A stretch of 64,000 bases of DNA from Lysobacterales bacterium (GCA_016182785.1 JACPFU010000023.1:272932-336931); one strand, 5' to 3'. Shown: positions 36,353 to 45,550, counted from the first letter of the stretch. The notes: generated from the letters alone by a model not told the origin. Program-made: numbers and translations.

Positions 36353-37906
36353 TCACACACGCGCCAATCGCGGCCACGAGAACCCGAGTGCGAACCAGGC
36401 CGGGATCAACAACAGCGCGTGCCACTGCGCGGTGATCAGTGGCTGCTCGAACACGTCGAACACCGCTGCGCCCTGCACGGCGATGTAGGCGAGCGCAGTC
36501 ATCGCCAGTTCGAACGGGCGAGGGTTGCGAAAGATGGCGCCAAGGCAGAGGCCCCAGCTGACGATCGAGGCGCTGATCACCACGCAGGCCAGGGCTGCAC
36601 TCGGCTCGGTAAACGCCAGGCGCAGCACGCCGACCGCGGTCAAGCCGAGCAACAACGCGAAGCCACTGAGGAAGCGTGAGGCGAGCAGGCGGCCGACGAT
36701 GCCCGAGGCGGTGTACATCAGGCCGCCGGTGCCGTGTTCGGATTCGCGCAGGATGCTGCGCGCGAGCAGGTCGAGCGGCAGCATCCAAGCGATCAGCAGC
36801 CCGATGCCGAGGCCCTTGTCGCTGGCGAAGGCTTGCAGGCCAAAGGCGACCAGCGCCAGCAACCACCACCACCAGCGGCGCTGGCGCAGCGCGAGCTTCA
36901 GTTCGGCGCTGGCGAGCAGGGTGAGCGGATGGCGTGCGAACGGCGCCAGGGCGCGGTCGAGCCAGCGCAATCGGGAACCGCCTTCGTTGCGCGCGCGCGC
37001 CTTCGCTGACGTGCGTGCAGCGGCCCAATCGAGAAGCGGCGCGGCGGCGGCGACGGCGCCGATCGACGCCAACAGCCACAGCAGGCGTCCGAACAGATCG
37101 AGCGGGCGCGGCTCGATTGACGTCCACTGGATCAGCTTGACGCCGGACTTCGGTCGATTGGTGCCGATGTTGAAGCCGAATCCCGCATCCTTGCCAGTTT
37201 GCTGCATGCGCACGCGGTTGAACTCGCGCGCGACCACGGCGAGCCCGTTCGGGTCGCTGCGCCAGTTTGCGCGGAGTGCGTCGTGGTCCTTGCTTTCGAA
37301 CTGCGACACGGAGCCGGCGATCAGGAACACCCAGACGAAGAAGAACAGCACATTGCCGGCAGTGCGACGCAGCCACGGCAGCAGGTCGAACCAGATCGCG
37401 AACATCGCAGTCACGGCCATGCCGGGCACGGCGAGCAGCAGCGTCGGCTTGACCAATTCGATCAGGTCGATGCTGCGGTCCTCGGCGCGCACCCATTGCG
37501 CGACTAGGCCGACCAGCATGCCGACACCGGCGATCAACATCAGCACCAGCATGTGGCTCGCCCATTTCGCGAGCAGATACCCGCTGCGCGTCATCGGCGT
37601 GCTCACCAGCAGCTGCCAGACGCGGGTGTCGAAGTCGCGCGCGAGCGTGCCGCGCACCAGATAGAAGCCGCCGAGGCCGAGCAGGATGCTGTAGGCCATC
37701 GCCAGCACGAGGCCGACCCAGGCACTCGAATAGGCGCCGCGAACGCCACCGGGCATCGACAGGATCAAATAGCCTTCTTCATGCGTCGGAAAGCACCACC
37801 AAATGACGACGGTCATCAGGACCAGCATGGTCCAGAAGCGCGTGCTGCGCGTGCGCTCGCGCAGGTCGGCGAGCAGGATTGCGCCGAAGCGTTGCAGTGC
37901 GGCCAT
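36353..37906 (-). CDS. ABC-2 type transporter permease
   Basis: 517 residues with about 12 membrane segments in two halves (MLVLMTVVIWWCFPTHEEGY, LGLGGFYLVRGTLARDFDT near the start; a second set after about 330). The N-terminal LLADLRERTRSTRFW and TPMTRSGYLLAKW are typical of large bacterial ABC-2 permeases. The ATG at 37906 lies one base after the stop of an ATPase gene that now survives only as a stub, so the permease has lost its local energising partner. It may be silent, or may use an ATPase from elsewhere. Confidence 0.8.
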   Translation of the reverse strand: MAALQRFGAILLADLRERTRSTRFWTMLVLMTVVIWWCFPTHEEGYLILSMPGGVRGAYSSAWVGLVLAMAYSILLGLGGFYLVRGTLARDFDTRVWQLLVSTPMTRSGYLLAKWASHMLVLMLIAGVGMLVGLVAQWVRAEDRSIDLIELVKPTLLLAVPGMAVTAMFAIWFDLLPWLRRTAGNVLFFFVWVFLIAGSVSQFESKDHDALRANWRSDPNGLAVVAREFNRVRMQQTGKDAGFGFNIGTNRPKSGVKLIQWTSIEPRPLDLFGRLLWLLASIGAVAAAAPLLDWAAARTSAKARARNEGGSRLRWLDRALAPFARHPLTLLASAELKLALRQRRWWWWLLALVAFGLQAFASDKGLGIGLLIAWMLPLDLLARSILRESEHGTGGLMYTASGIVGRLLASRFLSGFALLLGLTAVGVLRLAFTEPSAALACVVISASIVSWGLCLGAIFRNPRPFELAMTALAYIAVQGAAVFDVFEQPLITAQWHALLLIPAWFALGFSWPRLARV

Positions 37907-37907
37907 G

Positions 37908-38072
37908 TCAGTGCAGCTCGGTGTTGCTGCCGAGCAACCAGGTGTAGGCATCTTCCAGCGTCGGCGCCACGGTCTGCGCGTCGGCATGCGGCGCTTCGTC
38001 GTGAACGACACGCACGCGGATGCCGTCCGGTCGGCGCAGCGATGCGCACAGCGTGTACTTGAGCCTTGGCCG
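37908..38072 (-). pseudogene. C-terminal stub of an ABC transporter ATP-binding subunit
   Basis: The minus-strand frame reads LKYTLCASLRRPDGIRVRVV, a further short stretch, then VAPTLEDAYTWLLGSNTELH and stop. That is the usual C-terminal end of ATPases encoded just upstream of this kind of permease. A stop codon at 38073-38075 precedes it, and no Walker A, signature or Walker B region exists upstream. The break coincides with an AT-rich stretch that also borders the arsenic operon. Confidence 0.75.
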
Positions 38073-38123
38073 TTAATTGAGGGAAACACAGCCGTTCCAA
38101 CGTAAGTTGACGTTAATTAAGGG
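38071..38123. repeat. AT-rich near-direct repeat at the ABC gene break
   Basis: CGTTAATTGAGGG (38071-38083) and CGTTAATTAAGGG (38111-38123) match at 12 of 13 bases and lie 40 bases apart. A T-run (ggGTTTTTTG) follows. The sequence is much more AT-rich than its surroundings and lies exactly where the ATPase gene is cut. It may be a recombination scar or a mobile-element footprint. Confidence 0.55.
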
Positions 38124-38158
38124 TTTTTTGCAACTATCGACCCTGAATCGGCCTGCTT

Positions 38159-38896
38159 TCAGTGAATCTTGGTCTTGATGTGAGAGAGCATCGTGCGAAA
38201 CCGATTCATTATCGAAGGTGCCGCAGCAGGCAGGTGCAGGAAGGCACCGGTCTTTCGCACATGCGTCTGGTCCGCTCCAGCGATCGACATTTCAATGCCC
38301 ATTTCGGGAATGTCGGCCGAATCAATCAGCCAGAGGCGTAACGTTCCAAATCCGTCCAGGTCTTCGTCATGTACCTGGAATTGATCGACGGAAAAGGCGG
38401 CGCCCGATACGGCTTCTTCGGTCGCGAGTACATACTCGCGCCGATCAACACTGTTCTTCATCATCCGGTGGACGAGGATCACAGGTTCGCCGGCGAGTTC
38501 CTCGAATTGGCGGACCTGCTTGATCACGATGTCGCCAACGTGTACGAACGCCTTGAGCTTGAGATCGGCGATGTTGCTGCAAGCATCGCAATCGCAATGG
38601 CTGCGCTCCGAACGAAGCCGCACAAGCCGCTCATGGAACGCGGGGAAGAAGTCGCGGACTTGGGCGAAGACATCGCGCGCTGCTTCGGTGTTGCCAAGTT
38701 CCGCTTCGCGAAACAACAGTGCGGCGTCACCTTCAAGCTTGTTCAACACCATCGGGTGACGCGCTCGATCGAGCACGGCGTTGATCAGGTCGGTGATGAC
38801 CTGTTCGGCATGCGCGAGCGTCAGCGTGCGCTCGGTGATGAAACGTGTGTAGCCGCTGATGTCGACGACCACCAGAAAAGCACGACTGGGTCGCAT
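38159..38896 (-). CDS. DUF2652 family, nucleotide-cyclase-like protein
   Basis: 245 residues. The start RAFLVVVDISGYTRFITERT, then HAEQVITDLINAVLD and VLNKLEGDAALLF, is the DUF2652 pattern, related to class III nucleotide cyclases. The metal-site Asp in VVDISG is kept, but a full cyclase catalytic set is not obvious. A Cys cluster (HCDCDACSN) could bind metal. It is the last gene of the arsenosugar operon, 40 bases after glutaredoxin. A sensory or metal-related role is inference. Confidence 0.75.
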   Translation of the reverse strand: MRPSRAFLVVVDISGYTRFITERTLTLAHAEQVITDLINAVLDRARHPMVLNKLEGDAALLFREAELGNTEAARDVFAQVRDFFPAFHERLVRLRSERSHCDCDACSNIADLKLKAFVHVGDIVIKQVRQFEELAGEPVILVHRMMKNSVDRREYVLATEEAVSGAAFSVDQFQVHDEDLDGFGTLRLWLIDSADIPEMGIEMSIAGADQTHVRKTGAFLHLPAAAPSIMNRFRTMLSHIKTKIH

Positions 38897-38936
38897 AGTC
38901 TGAAAGCTCCATCAAGTCGTTTGAGGCGTAAACATG

Positions 38937-39221
38937 TCAGGCAGCCGATGTCGTCATTGTTGCGCATTCGGCGAGCCAGGCTTTCAAATCGCCACGACGG
39001 TCTGCTGCCGTCAATTCATCGAAGCCGCCTATGTGCCGTTCGCCAACGAAGATCTGCGGCACCGTGCGCCGGCCGGTGCGTTGCATCATCAGGCGCCGTC
39101 CGTCGGCGAGGCGGTCGACGTTGATGTGTTCGATGGCGGTCACACCCCGCGCCGCCAACAAGGCTTCCGCGCGCCGGCAGTAAGGGCACCAGTCGGTGGT
39201 GTACATCGTGACGGTGCTCAT
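38937..39221 (-). CDS. grxC: Glutaredoxin 3-like
   Basis: 94 residues. The active site is TTDWCPYCRRAEALL (dithiol CPYC), with GSH-site elements TVPQIFVGERHIGGFDELTA. It would supply thiol reductant, for example for arsenate or disulfide reduction, and that suits its place in an arsenic operon. The start overlaps the stop of the upstream peroxiredoxin-like gene by four bases. Confidence 0.88.
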   Translation of the reverse strand: MSTVTMYTTDWCPYCRRAEALLAARGVTAIEHINVDRLADGRRLMMQRTGRRTVPQIFVGERHIGGFDELTAADRRGDLKAWLAECATMTTSAA

Positions 39222-39766
39222 TGCGAGGCGCGCGCCGCAATGCCGCGCGCGACGAAGAGTTCAAGTCTTTCCATCGGAATGTGATCACCCGCGTCCTGAC
39301 CGTAATAGGTCTCGACAACACGTCCGTGTTCGTCGATCAGGAAGTCGGCCGGCATCAGATTGCCGGTGGCCAGGCCACGCATGCCCACGCTGGCCATACC
39401 GCGCATCATCGCGCCGATGCGCAGCATCATCGCTTTGATCTTGCCCCATATCGACGATTCGACACCAAATGCCTGATGCGCCCTCGCCTCGGGATCGGCA
39501 ACCATCCGAAACGGACGCGGCTGTTTGGCGATGAAGCGCATGACGTCGTCGCGGTTCGAGCTAAATACGGCAACGATATCGAGCCCGAGCGCCGAGAAGC
39601 CCTTGTAGTTGTGGGTCAACTCGTAGACGCGGAAATTGCAGAATGGACAGGTCGCCTCGCGAAACAGCGACAGCAACAGCTTGCGGCCATTGCCGACTAC
39701 GACCGGCTCGCCGTTGATGTCGACCAGGGAAACGCGCGGCGCTTGGGCCGGAGCGAGAACTTTCAT
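39218..39766 (-). CDS. Peroxiredoxin-like (AhpC/TSA fold) protein
   Basis: 182 residues. A redoxin fold with a CPFC motif in SLFREATCPFCNFRVYELTH (about 40), then GLDIVAVFSSNRDDVMRFI and the substrate-side FLIDEHGRVVETYYG. The CxxC arrangement is that of the PRX-like2/thioredoxin-like group, not classic AhpC. There is no signal peptide. It is coupled to glutaredoxin, so peroxide or thiol detoxification during arsenic handling is likely. Confidence 0.8.
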   Translation of the reverse strand: MKVLAPAQAPRVSLVDINGEPVVVGNGRKLLLSLFREATCPFCNFRVYELTHNYKGFSALGLDIVAVFSSNRDDVMRFIAKQPRPFRMVADPEARAHQAFGVESSIWGKIKAMMLRIGAMMRGMASVGMRGLATGNLMPADFLIDEHGRVVETYYGQDAGDHIPMERLELFVARGIAARASQ

Positions 39767-39829
39767 GATGGGTATGCCTCGATCAAATTGGAAGGAAGAG
39801 TGAGGTAATTCTTGGCGAGCGCGGCACGC

Positions 39830-40792
39830 TCATGACAACGCGCCACCGCAACTGGACCCCTGGCCCGCGGTACAGCCGTAACAGTGGTCGGCGACGCCGA
39901 TGCGACGGGGTGTATTGCCATCAAGCAGGTCGCGCAGATGCGACTGTGTGTCGCGGCCGCCGAGCGGCAGTTTCAGCATTTGATTGAAGTCGCAGTCGTA
40001 CAGGTCACCCTGGTAGTCGACGCTGACCAGGAACCGGCACATGACATTCCCCAGGTTCTCGACACGATGCGCGCCCTGCAGGGTGTCCATGTAGCTGTCG
40101 AACTTGCCCTTCGAAATCAGCCAGGATCCGAAGCGCTGAATCGGCATGTTGGCGAGCGCGTACAGCTCGTTGAAGACGATGCCAAAGTTCTCGCCCAGCA
40201 GGCGCCGATAGTCATCCTGGAGCTTGTGCTGGCTCGGCGGCAGGAAGGCGCCATTCGGGTTGTAGACGAGATTGAGCGTAAGTCCACTTCCGGCCTGCGC
40301 GTAGCCGAGCGCATTGAGCTTCTGCAGGGCGCGAATCGAAGCTTCGAACACGCCGTCGCCGCGTTGTTCGTCGACATTGGCCTGGCTGTAACAAGGCAGC
40401 GAAGCCACCAGCTCGACGCGATGCCGGGCGAGGAACCCGGGCACCCAGTCGTAGCCGGGTTCTTCGATAATGGTCGGATTCAGGCGATCCATCACGTGAA
40501 TGCCGCGCGCCACGGCGGACTCGACCAGCCAGCGGAAGTCCGGATTCATTTCCGGGGTGCCGCCGGTCAGGTCGAAACTGCGCACGCCACGCCGCTCGGC
40601 CACGGTCAGCGCGAGTTCCATGACGTCGCGACTCATCAGTTCCTTGCGCCGCGGCCCGGCGTTCACATGGCAGTGGATGCAACTGATGTTGCACAGGTAG
40701 CCGAGGTTGAGCTGCAAGGTGTCGATGCGCTCACGCCGGATTTCTGGAAACGCGCGTTGTTGCAGTCGGGGCCAGACATCATGCATGGTCAT
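39830..40792 (-). CDS. arsS: Arsenosugar biosynthesis radical SAM protein ArsS
   Basis: 320 residues. The iron-sulfur site is GYLCNISCIHCHVNAGPRR (CxxxCxxC, about 33-40). It is followed by DLTGGTPEMNPDFRWLVE and the C-terminal cluster-like CYGCTAGQGSSCGGAL characteristic of ArsS. The enzyme acts after arsenic methylation in forming arsenosugar precursors, probably adding a 5'-deoxyadenosyl group. The start at 40792 has AAGGAA just upstream and overlaps the end of the sterol-desaturase-like gene by 14 bases. Confidence 0.9.
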   Translation of the reverse strand: MTMHDVWPRLQQRAFPEIRRERIDTLQLNLGYLCNISCIHCHVNAGPRRKELMSRDVMELALTVAERRGVRSFDLTGGTPEMNPDFRWLVESAVARGIHVMDRLNPTIIEEPGYDWVPGFLARHRVELVASLPCYSQANVDEQRGDGVFEASIRALQKLNALGYAQAGSGLTLNLVYNPNGAFLPPSQHKLQDDYRRLLGENFGIVFNELYALANMPIQRFGSWLISKGKFDSYMDTLQGAHRVENLGNVMCRFLVSVDYQGDLYDCDFNQMLKLPLGGRDTQSHLRDLLDGNTPRRIGVADHCYGCTAGQGSSCGGALS

Positions 40793-41612
40793 GTTCCTTG
40801 GAACGGGGCGTGGTCGCGGCGGCGACGCTGCGAAAGGGTTGCATCAGCAAGGCGAACAGGCGCTGGTCGCGCGACTCGCGAAATTCGTTCAGGCCGATCA
40901 GCATCGCGTCGTGACCATCCCGCGGCTGTTCGCGCGCGGTGCCAAACAGTCGATCCCAGACGCTGAGGATGTTGCCGAAGTTGGCGTTCGACTCTTCAAG
41001 GTGCACGGCGTGGTGCACGCGATGCCAGTCGGGGGTGACCACGAAGCGGCGAAGCATGCGATCGAGCCGGATCGGCACCGCCAGATTGGCATGCGTCCAC
41101 AATGAGAACCCGAGCAGCATGGCTTCGTAGACAGCGACGGCCGCGGGCGCGATGCCGAGCACCGCGATCAGCGCGAGCTTGAACGCAAACGACGGCAGAA
41201 TCTCGAGCGGATGGAAGCGCACGCCAAGACTGACGTCGAAGCCGGTGTCACTGTGGTGCACCCGGTGCGCGCGCCATAACCACGGCAGCAGATGAAACCA
41301 GCGGTGCTGCCAGTAGATCGCGAGGTCGAGCAGCACCAGGCTGAGCGCGAACTCGAGCGCGAGCGGCCACTCGACCCGATGCAGCGCACCCCAGTGCCAT
41401 GCTGCTGCAAACGCCACCGCGCCGGCGGGTGCGATCACGCGCAACAGCAGGGTCGACACCGCGACCAGGGCGACGTTGCGTGTTCGCCGCTTCCAACCGC
41501 CTTCATGCGCGCGGCGCGGCCATGCCGCTTCCAGCACCAGCAAGCCGACCAGCAGCAGCACAAAGACGCTCGCCTTGAGCAGATCGGCCGGACTCTGGGG
41601 CAGTAGGTTCAT
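40779..41612 (-). CDS. Sterol desaturase / fatty acid hydroxylase superfamily membrane protein
   Basis: 277 residues with about five membrane segments. The di-iron histidine motifs are QHRWFH (about 105), HRVHHSD (about 119) and HRVHHAVH (about 202), and HANL supplies another His. It should be a membrane oxygenase acting on a lipid-like substrate. It lies inside the arsenosugar operon, overlapping both neighbours, so it may modify a lipid or the aglycone of an arsenolipid; that is inference. The start at 41612 overlaps the upstream gene by four bases. Confidence 0.85.
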   Translation of the reverse strand: MNLLPQSPADLLKASVFVLLLVGLLVLEAAWPRRAHEGGWKRRTRNVALVAVSTLLLRVIAPAGAVAFAAAWHWGALHRVEWPLALEFALSLVLLDLAIYWQHRWFHLLPWLWRAHRVHHSDTGFDVSLGVRFHPLEILPSFAFKLALIAVLGIAPAAVAVYEAMLLGFSLWTHANLAVPIRLDRMLRRFVVTPDWHRVHHAVHLEESNANFGNILSVWDRLFGTAREQPRDGHDAMLIGLNEFRESRDQRLFALLMQPFRSVAAATTPRSKEHDHA

Positions 41613-42301
41613 GGGCAGACACCTTCGCGTGCCAGCACTTCGCCCATCCATCGAACCAGCCGCTCCTGGGCTTCGGTCGGCATCGTCAACGCGGAGAGTT
41701 CGTCCAAAGCGAGCGGAATATCCGCGTAGTGATCGACATCGTGAAGCTTCTCCAACTCCAAGCATTCGCCGTGTGGCGCCATGCGCGCGAGGAAGTCCCT
41801 GGCGGTGTACGGGGTGCTGTACTGAACCGATGTCCAGGCGGACTCGGGGAGCCGGCGGTTGCTGCCGAAGATCCAGAATCCGCCGTCGTGTGCGCGTCCG
41901 ATCACCAATCGTGGTTCGAACGCATGCAGCCAACGCATTGCGCGAACCAAGCTGGGGGCGCTCACCTGCGGCGCGTCGGCGCCGATCAGCAGCGCGGCAT
42001 GGTATTGGCCGAGCAATTGGTCGTGAACGTGGCGCATGCGCTCGCCGAGGCCACCTTCCCCCTGGCTGATGCGCGGCAGGTCCAACCAGATGTCGCCGGA
42101 CATGGCCTGTGCTTCCGCGACCGCCCAATGTGCGCGCAGAGGAGCCTGCGCCTGGGCGCGCTGCACGACCGACGCGACTGCTTCGGCCGAGGCGAGATGA
42201 AATGCCTCGGCACAGCGCCGGCCGATGCGTGGCCACAATCGGGTCTTGACCGGCGACAGGCTCGGTGTCTTCACGAAGATGGCGAGGCCGACATCGTTCA
42301 T
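41609..42301 (-). CDS. TIGR04282-type (DUF2064) arsenosugar glycosyltransferase-like protein
   Basis: 230 residues. GLAIFVKTPSLSPVKTRLWP, ALLIGADAPQVSAPSLVRAM and IGRAHDGGFWIFG are the nucleotide-sugar-transferase-like signatures of the DUF2064 family, which NCBI models name arsenosugar biosynthesis glycosyltransferase. It is paired, as usual, with the TIGR04283 protein upstream. The ATG at 42301 overlaps that gene's end by four bases; a longer frame to 42373 is antisense-like leader. Confidence 0.85.
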   Translation of the reverse strand: MNDVGLAIFVKTPSLSPVKTRLWPRIGRRCAEAFHLASAEAVASVVQRAQAQAPLRAHWAVAEAQAMSGDIWLDLPRISQGEGGLGERMRHVHDQLLGQYHAALLIGADAPQVSAPSLVRAMRWLHAFEPRLVIGRAHDGGFWIFGSNRRLPESAWTSVQYSTPYTARDFLARMAPHGECLELEKLHDVDHYADIPLALDELSALTMPTEAQERLVRWMGEVLAREGVCP

Positions 42302-42975
42302 GACGCCGCCTTGCGGGCGAAGGCTCGCGCTTGCTGTGCCGTCGCACGCAGGTGCAGCGACGTGGTCCGCCACCAGCCGAGCTGCGCGTACTTGCGTGCA
42401 CTGGTGTAAAGCGCGGCGCGCAGCGGACGGATCGACGCGCCCGCAGCGCGCGCGCGCCAGACCAGGTCGTGGTCCTCACCACTGACCTCGTTCGCATCGA
42501 AACCACGCACACGCTCGAACAGCATGCGCGACAGCAGGAACCCTTGGTCGCCGAACGGCAGACCGAACCATCGACTGCGCAGCCAGGCGCCCAGGGTGTT
42601 CAACGCCATCAGCGCCGGACCATCGTCGAGAAAGTGCAGGTCGAAATAGCCGAGTGCCTGCTCGTCGCCGTTCATGTGCCGCGTCACCGCATTTCGCGCC
42701 CCTGCGGTCAACACCGAGTCGGCATGGAGGAACCACAGCCAGCGCGCCGAGGTCGCCGCCGCACCCGCGTTCAACTGGCGCGCGCGGCCGCGCGGTGCGA
42801 ACGCGACATGCACACGCGCGTCGATCAGCTCCGGACGTGGGTCACCGGGTAGATGCTCGTTCGCGAACACCACGACGATCTCACGCACCGGCCAATGCGC
42901 GAGTTGCGGCAACAGCACCCGCCATGCCTCGTCGTTGGGCCCGACCGGGATCACGATGGCGAGGTCGAGATCCAT
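42298..42975 (-). CDS. TIGR04283-type arsenosugar biosynthesis glycosyltransferase (GT2)
   Basis: 225 residues. A GT2 fold: LAIVIPVGPNDEAWRVLLPQ, PRGRARQLNAGAAATSARWL, the metal-binding DxD-like LHADSVL, FGDQGFLLSR and GEDHDLVWRARA. Family members occur next to DUF2064 and ArsS in arsenosugar clusters. The start at 42975 shares one base with the arsM stop, so translation is coupled. Confidence 0.87.
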   Translation of the reverse strand: MDLDLAIVIPVGPNDEAWRVLLPQLAHWPVREIVVVFANEHLPGDPRPELIDARVHVAFAPRGRARQLNAGAAATSARWLWFLHADSVLTAGARNAVTRHMNGDEQALGYFDLHFLDDGPALMALNTLGAWLRSRWFGLPFGDQGFLLSRMLFERVRGFDANEVSGEDHDLVWRARAAGASIRPLRAALYTSARKYAQLGWWRTTSLHLRATAQQARAFARKAAS

Positions 42976-44015
42976 CAGCAGCACGCCCCCGCGGACACGG
43001 CGGCGGTCGCTGCGGGCGCACAGTCGAACAGGCCGAAGTGCGTACGCTGGTCGCCGTGCAGATGGAAATGGTCGCGATAACGCGTGCCGGCCAGCATGTC
43101 GAAGCTGTTGCCGCAGACTCGCAGGGGCTTGCCGGTCTCGAAGCGATGGTGGTCGTCGAGTTCGAACGCGTGCGGCAGGTCGGGCATCGTGCCGCGATAG
43201 GTCGCGACCTGGCCGAAATCCTCGCAACGATCCTCGAGATCGAGCTTGAACGCGCGAATCGTGCGTGAGCTGAAATTCACCATGCCGATCTTGGCGATCA
43301 CCGCCTCGTCGTAGAGCGGCACTGGCGAAGTAGTCACCGTGCGCACGTCGGCGCATCCGGCCCGCAGCATCAGTCGGCGGAAGTCCTCGCCGTACAACGC
43401 GCCGCCCAGGCATTCGCCAAGCAACACCGGGTCGCGACGTAGCGCGTCGGGAATGCGGCGGTCGGCGAACACGTCGGAGAAGTACAACTCGCCGCCCGGC
43501 TTCAGAACGCGCATGATCTCGGAGAACACCCGTGACTTTTCCGGCGACAGGTTCAACACGCAGTTCGACACCACCACGTCGATGCTGGCGTCGGCGATGC
43601 CACAGCCGGCGAGGTCTTCGATGAAACCTTCGACGAACTGCACGTTGCTCTGCGCGTGACCGTATCGCGCCGCGTGCCAGTCGGCGTGCGCACGCGCCAC
43701 CGCCAACTGCTCCGCGGTCATGTCGATCCCGATCACGCGGCCGCTTTCGCCAACCAGCCGCGACAGCAGATAGACGTCGCGGCCGGTGCCGCAGCCGAGA
43801 TCGAGCACGGTCATGCCGGCGAGCGCCGGCGGCAGCGGAGAGCCGCAGCCATAGAAGCGCGCCTTGATCTCGGGATGCACGTCGTCCAGCAGACGCCGCA
43901 GCGCCGGCGGCATCGCTTCAGCCGGGCAACAGGCGCCAGTCTTCAGATCGCTGCTCGATTGCAGCACGCGTCCGTAGTAATTGCGGACGTCGGTGAGAGT
44001 CTGGTCAGTGGACAT
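42975..44015 (-). CDS. arsM: Arsenite S-adenosylmethionine methyltransferase
   Basis: 346 residues. The SAM site is VLDLGCGTGRDVYLLSRL, with GIDMTAEQLAVARAHADW. The arsenic-binding cysteines are in KTGACCPAE (about 27-31), SNCVLNLSPEKSRVF and ECLGGALYGEDF, matching ArsM. The extra C-terminal domain with a Cys pair at the very end (SAGACC) may also bind arsenic. It makes mono-, di- and trimethyl arsenicals from As(III). First enzymatic step of the operon, 15 bases after PiT. Confidence 0.92.
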   Translation of the reverse strand: MSTDQTLTDVRNYYGRVLQSSSDLKTGACCPAEAMPPALRRLLDDVHPEIKARFYGCGSPLPPALAGMTVLDLGCGTGRDVYLLSRLVGESGRVIGIDMTAEQLAVARAHADWHAARYGHAQSNVQFVEGFIEDLAGCGIADASIDVVVSNCVLNLSPEKSRVFSEIMRVLKPGGELYFSDVFADRRIPDALRRDPVLLGECLGGALYGEDFRRLMLRAGCADVRTVTTSPVPLYDEAVIAKIGMVNFSSRTIRAFKLDLEDRCEDFGQVATYRGTMPDLPHAFELDDHHRFETGKPLRVCGNSFDMLAGTRYRDHFHLHGDQRTHFGLFDCAPAATAAVSAGACC

Positions 44016-44030
44016 GGCTGGCTCCGTGAA

Positions 44031-45128
44031 TCATGGGTTGATTTGATAGAGGGTGTAGGCCAATACCGCCGCCAGCGGCAGGGTGAGTAGCCAGGCGAGC
44101 AGAATGGATCGGATCACGGCGGCATTGCCGCCGTCACCACGCAAAGCAATGCCGAACAGTGCTCCGGTACTGACATGGGTGGTCGACACGGGCAGGCCGA
44201 GCCGCGACGCGACCACGACCAGCAGCGCAGTCACCAGGTTGCCGCCGAGGCCCTGAGCTGCATCCATGCGCGTCACCCGAAAAGCCAGTGTCTGCGCAAC
44301 ACGACGCGAAGCGAGTACGCCACCGATGGCCATCGCCAGCGCCACCAGCAAGGACGCCGATCCCGCTCCAAGCAAGCCTGCGCCGACCAGCAGCGCGGCG
44401 ATCTTCGGCGTGTCATTCAGTCCGCGCGCAAAACTGACAGCGGCGGCACTGAGCACATGTAGCGCGTCCAGCACGCGTGAAAGCGGCACGGTGATCCGCT
44501 GCGAAGCTGGGGTTGCCACACAGGCCGCATCTTCCAGCGTGCCGAGAAGCAGGTCGCCCTCGCGCAAGCTGATGGTGTCGCCGGTCAGCGCAACCGCGGG
44601 CGGCACGCAGGCACAGGCCGATACAGGCGCGAGACGGCGCGACAGCAGCGCCATCCCTGGCAACAGCAACAGGGCCAGCAAGATGGCTAACACCGGCGAC
44701 AACAGCAGCGGCAACAACAGGCCCTTGAGCGCCGGCAGCCAGGCCAGTTCGTCAGGCGCGGCGGCCAAGCCGGCGCCGACCAGTCCGCCGAGCAGCGCGT
44801 GCGTGGTTGAAATAGGCAGGCCGAGTCGCGTCGCAAGCGCGACGGTCGCAGCCGCGGCGGCGGCGACGGCAAACAGGAAGCCCGGGGAAGCGGCGATTTC
44901 GGCGCTGACGATGCCCTTGCCGCCGAACGCCGCGAGCAGGCCTTGTGCGAGAAAGATCGATGCGACCCCGCCAGCCGCGGTGGACAGCGTCGCCAGTGTG
45001 ATCGCGCCGCGAAAGCCGAGCACACCCGAACCCATCAGCGTCGCCGCGCCCTTGATGTTGTCGTTGGCACCATTGGCTGCGGCCAATAGCACCACCGCCA
45101 AAGCGAGAAGAGTCAGAAGCAGGCTCAT
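44031..45128 (-). CDS. PiT family inorganic phosphate transporter
   Basis: 365 residues with about ten membrane segments. The duplicated PiT signature is present: AANGANDNIKGAATLMGSG at the N-terminus and FARGLNDTPKIAALLVGAG in the second half, each followed by a LGLP(I/V)STTH block. It takes up phosphate, and also arsenate, with cations. Inside an arsenic operon it could supply arsenate substrate or export methylated or phosphorylated species; that is inference. The start overlaps the upstream small membrane protein gene by four bases. Confidence 0.88.
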   Translation of the reverse strand: MSLLLTLLALAVVLLAAANGANDNIKGAATLMGSGVLGFRGAITLATLSTAAGGVASIFLAQGLLAAFGGKGIVSAEIAASPGFLFAVAAAAAATVALATRLGLPISTTHALLGGLVGAGLAAAPDELAWLPALKGLLLPLLLSPVLAILLALLLLPGMALLSRRLAPVSACACVPPAVALTGDTISLREGDLLLGTLEDAACVATPASQRITVPLSRVLDALHVLSAAAVSFARGLNDTPKIAALLVGAGLLGAGSASLLVALAMAIGGVLASRRVAQTLAFRVTRMDAAQGLGGNLVTALLVVVASRLGLPVSTTHVSTGALFGIALRGDGGNAAVIRSILLAWLLTLPLAAVLAYTLYQINP

Positions 45129-45550
45129 GCGCGTTCTCCGAGCAGATGTCCCGGCACATCGCGCTCGCCACGCCACCAGCGCCAGCTGTCGAGCACATCG
45201 AATCCGAGCGAGGTGCCATTCAGTGCAATCAGCGCCCAAGCGAGTGCGCGCTCTGCAGACGTGAGCGCGGCGGCGTACTGCAGGTGCAACACCAGCAACA
45301 CGATCAACGGCGTCCAGATCAACAGGTGCGGCACTGACATCAGCCGTGACATGCCACGTTCGACCAGCATGATCGGCACGTTGGTGAGCAGGATCAGCAG
45401 AGTCGAGATCATGCCGATGCGTCCGACATCAGTATCGAACAGCAGAAATGGCGCGGCGTTGACGGGTACCAGGAAGAGCGCGACCCAGATCTGCACCCAC
45501 AACGGCAAGCTGCGGAACGAACGCCCGCAATCGATCAACCGCGACTTCAT
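45125..45550 (-). CDS. Small four-helix membrane protein of unknown function
   Basis: 141 residues. Four predicted membrane segments: VQIWVALFLVPVNAAPFLLF, MISTLLILLTNVPIML, LLIWTPLIVLLVLHLQYAA and ALAWALIALNGTSLGF. The end is charged. I recognise no enzyme motif. The gene overlaps both neighbours by four bases, so it belongs to the arsenosugar operon. It might be a subunit or assembly partner of the PiT transporter or the TVP38 fusion. Confidence 0.7.
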   Translation of the reverse strand: MKSRLIDCGRSFRSLPLWVQIWVALFLVPVNAAPFLLFDTDVGRIGMISTLLILLTNVPIMLVERGMSRLMSVPHLLIWTPLIVLLVLHLQYAAALTSAERALAWALIALNGTSLGFDVLDSWRWWRGERDVPGHLLGERA

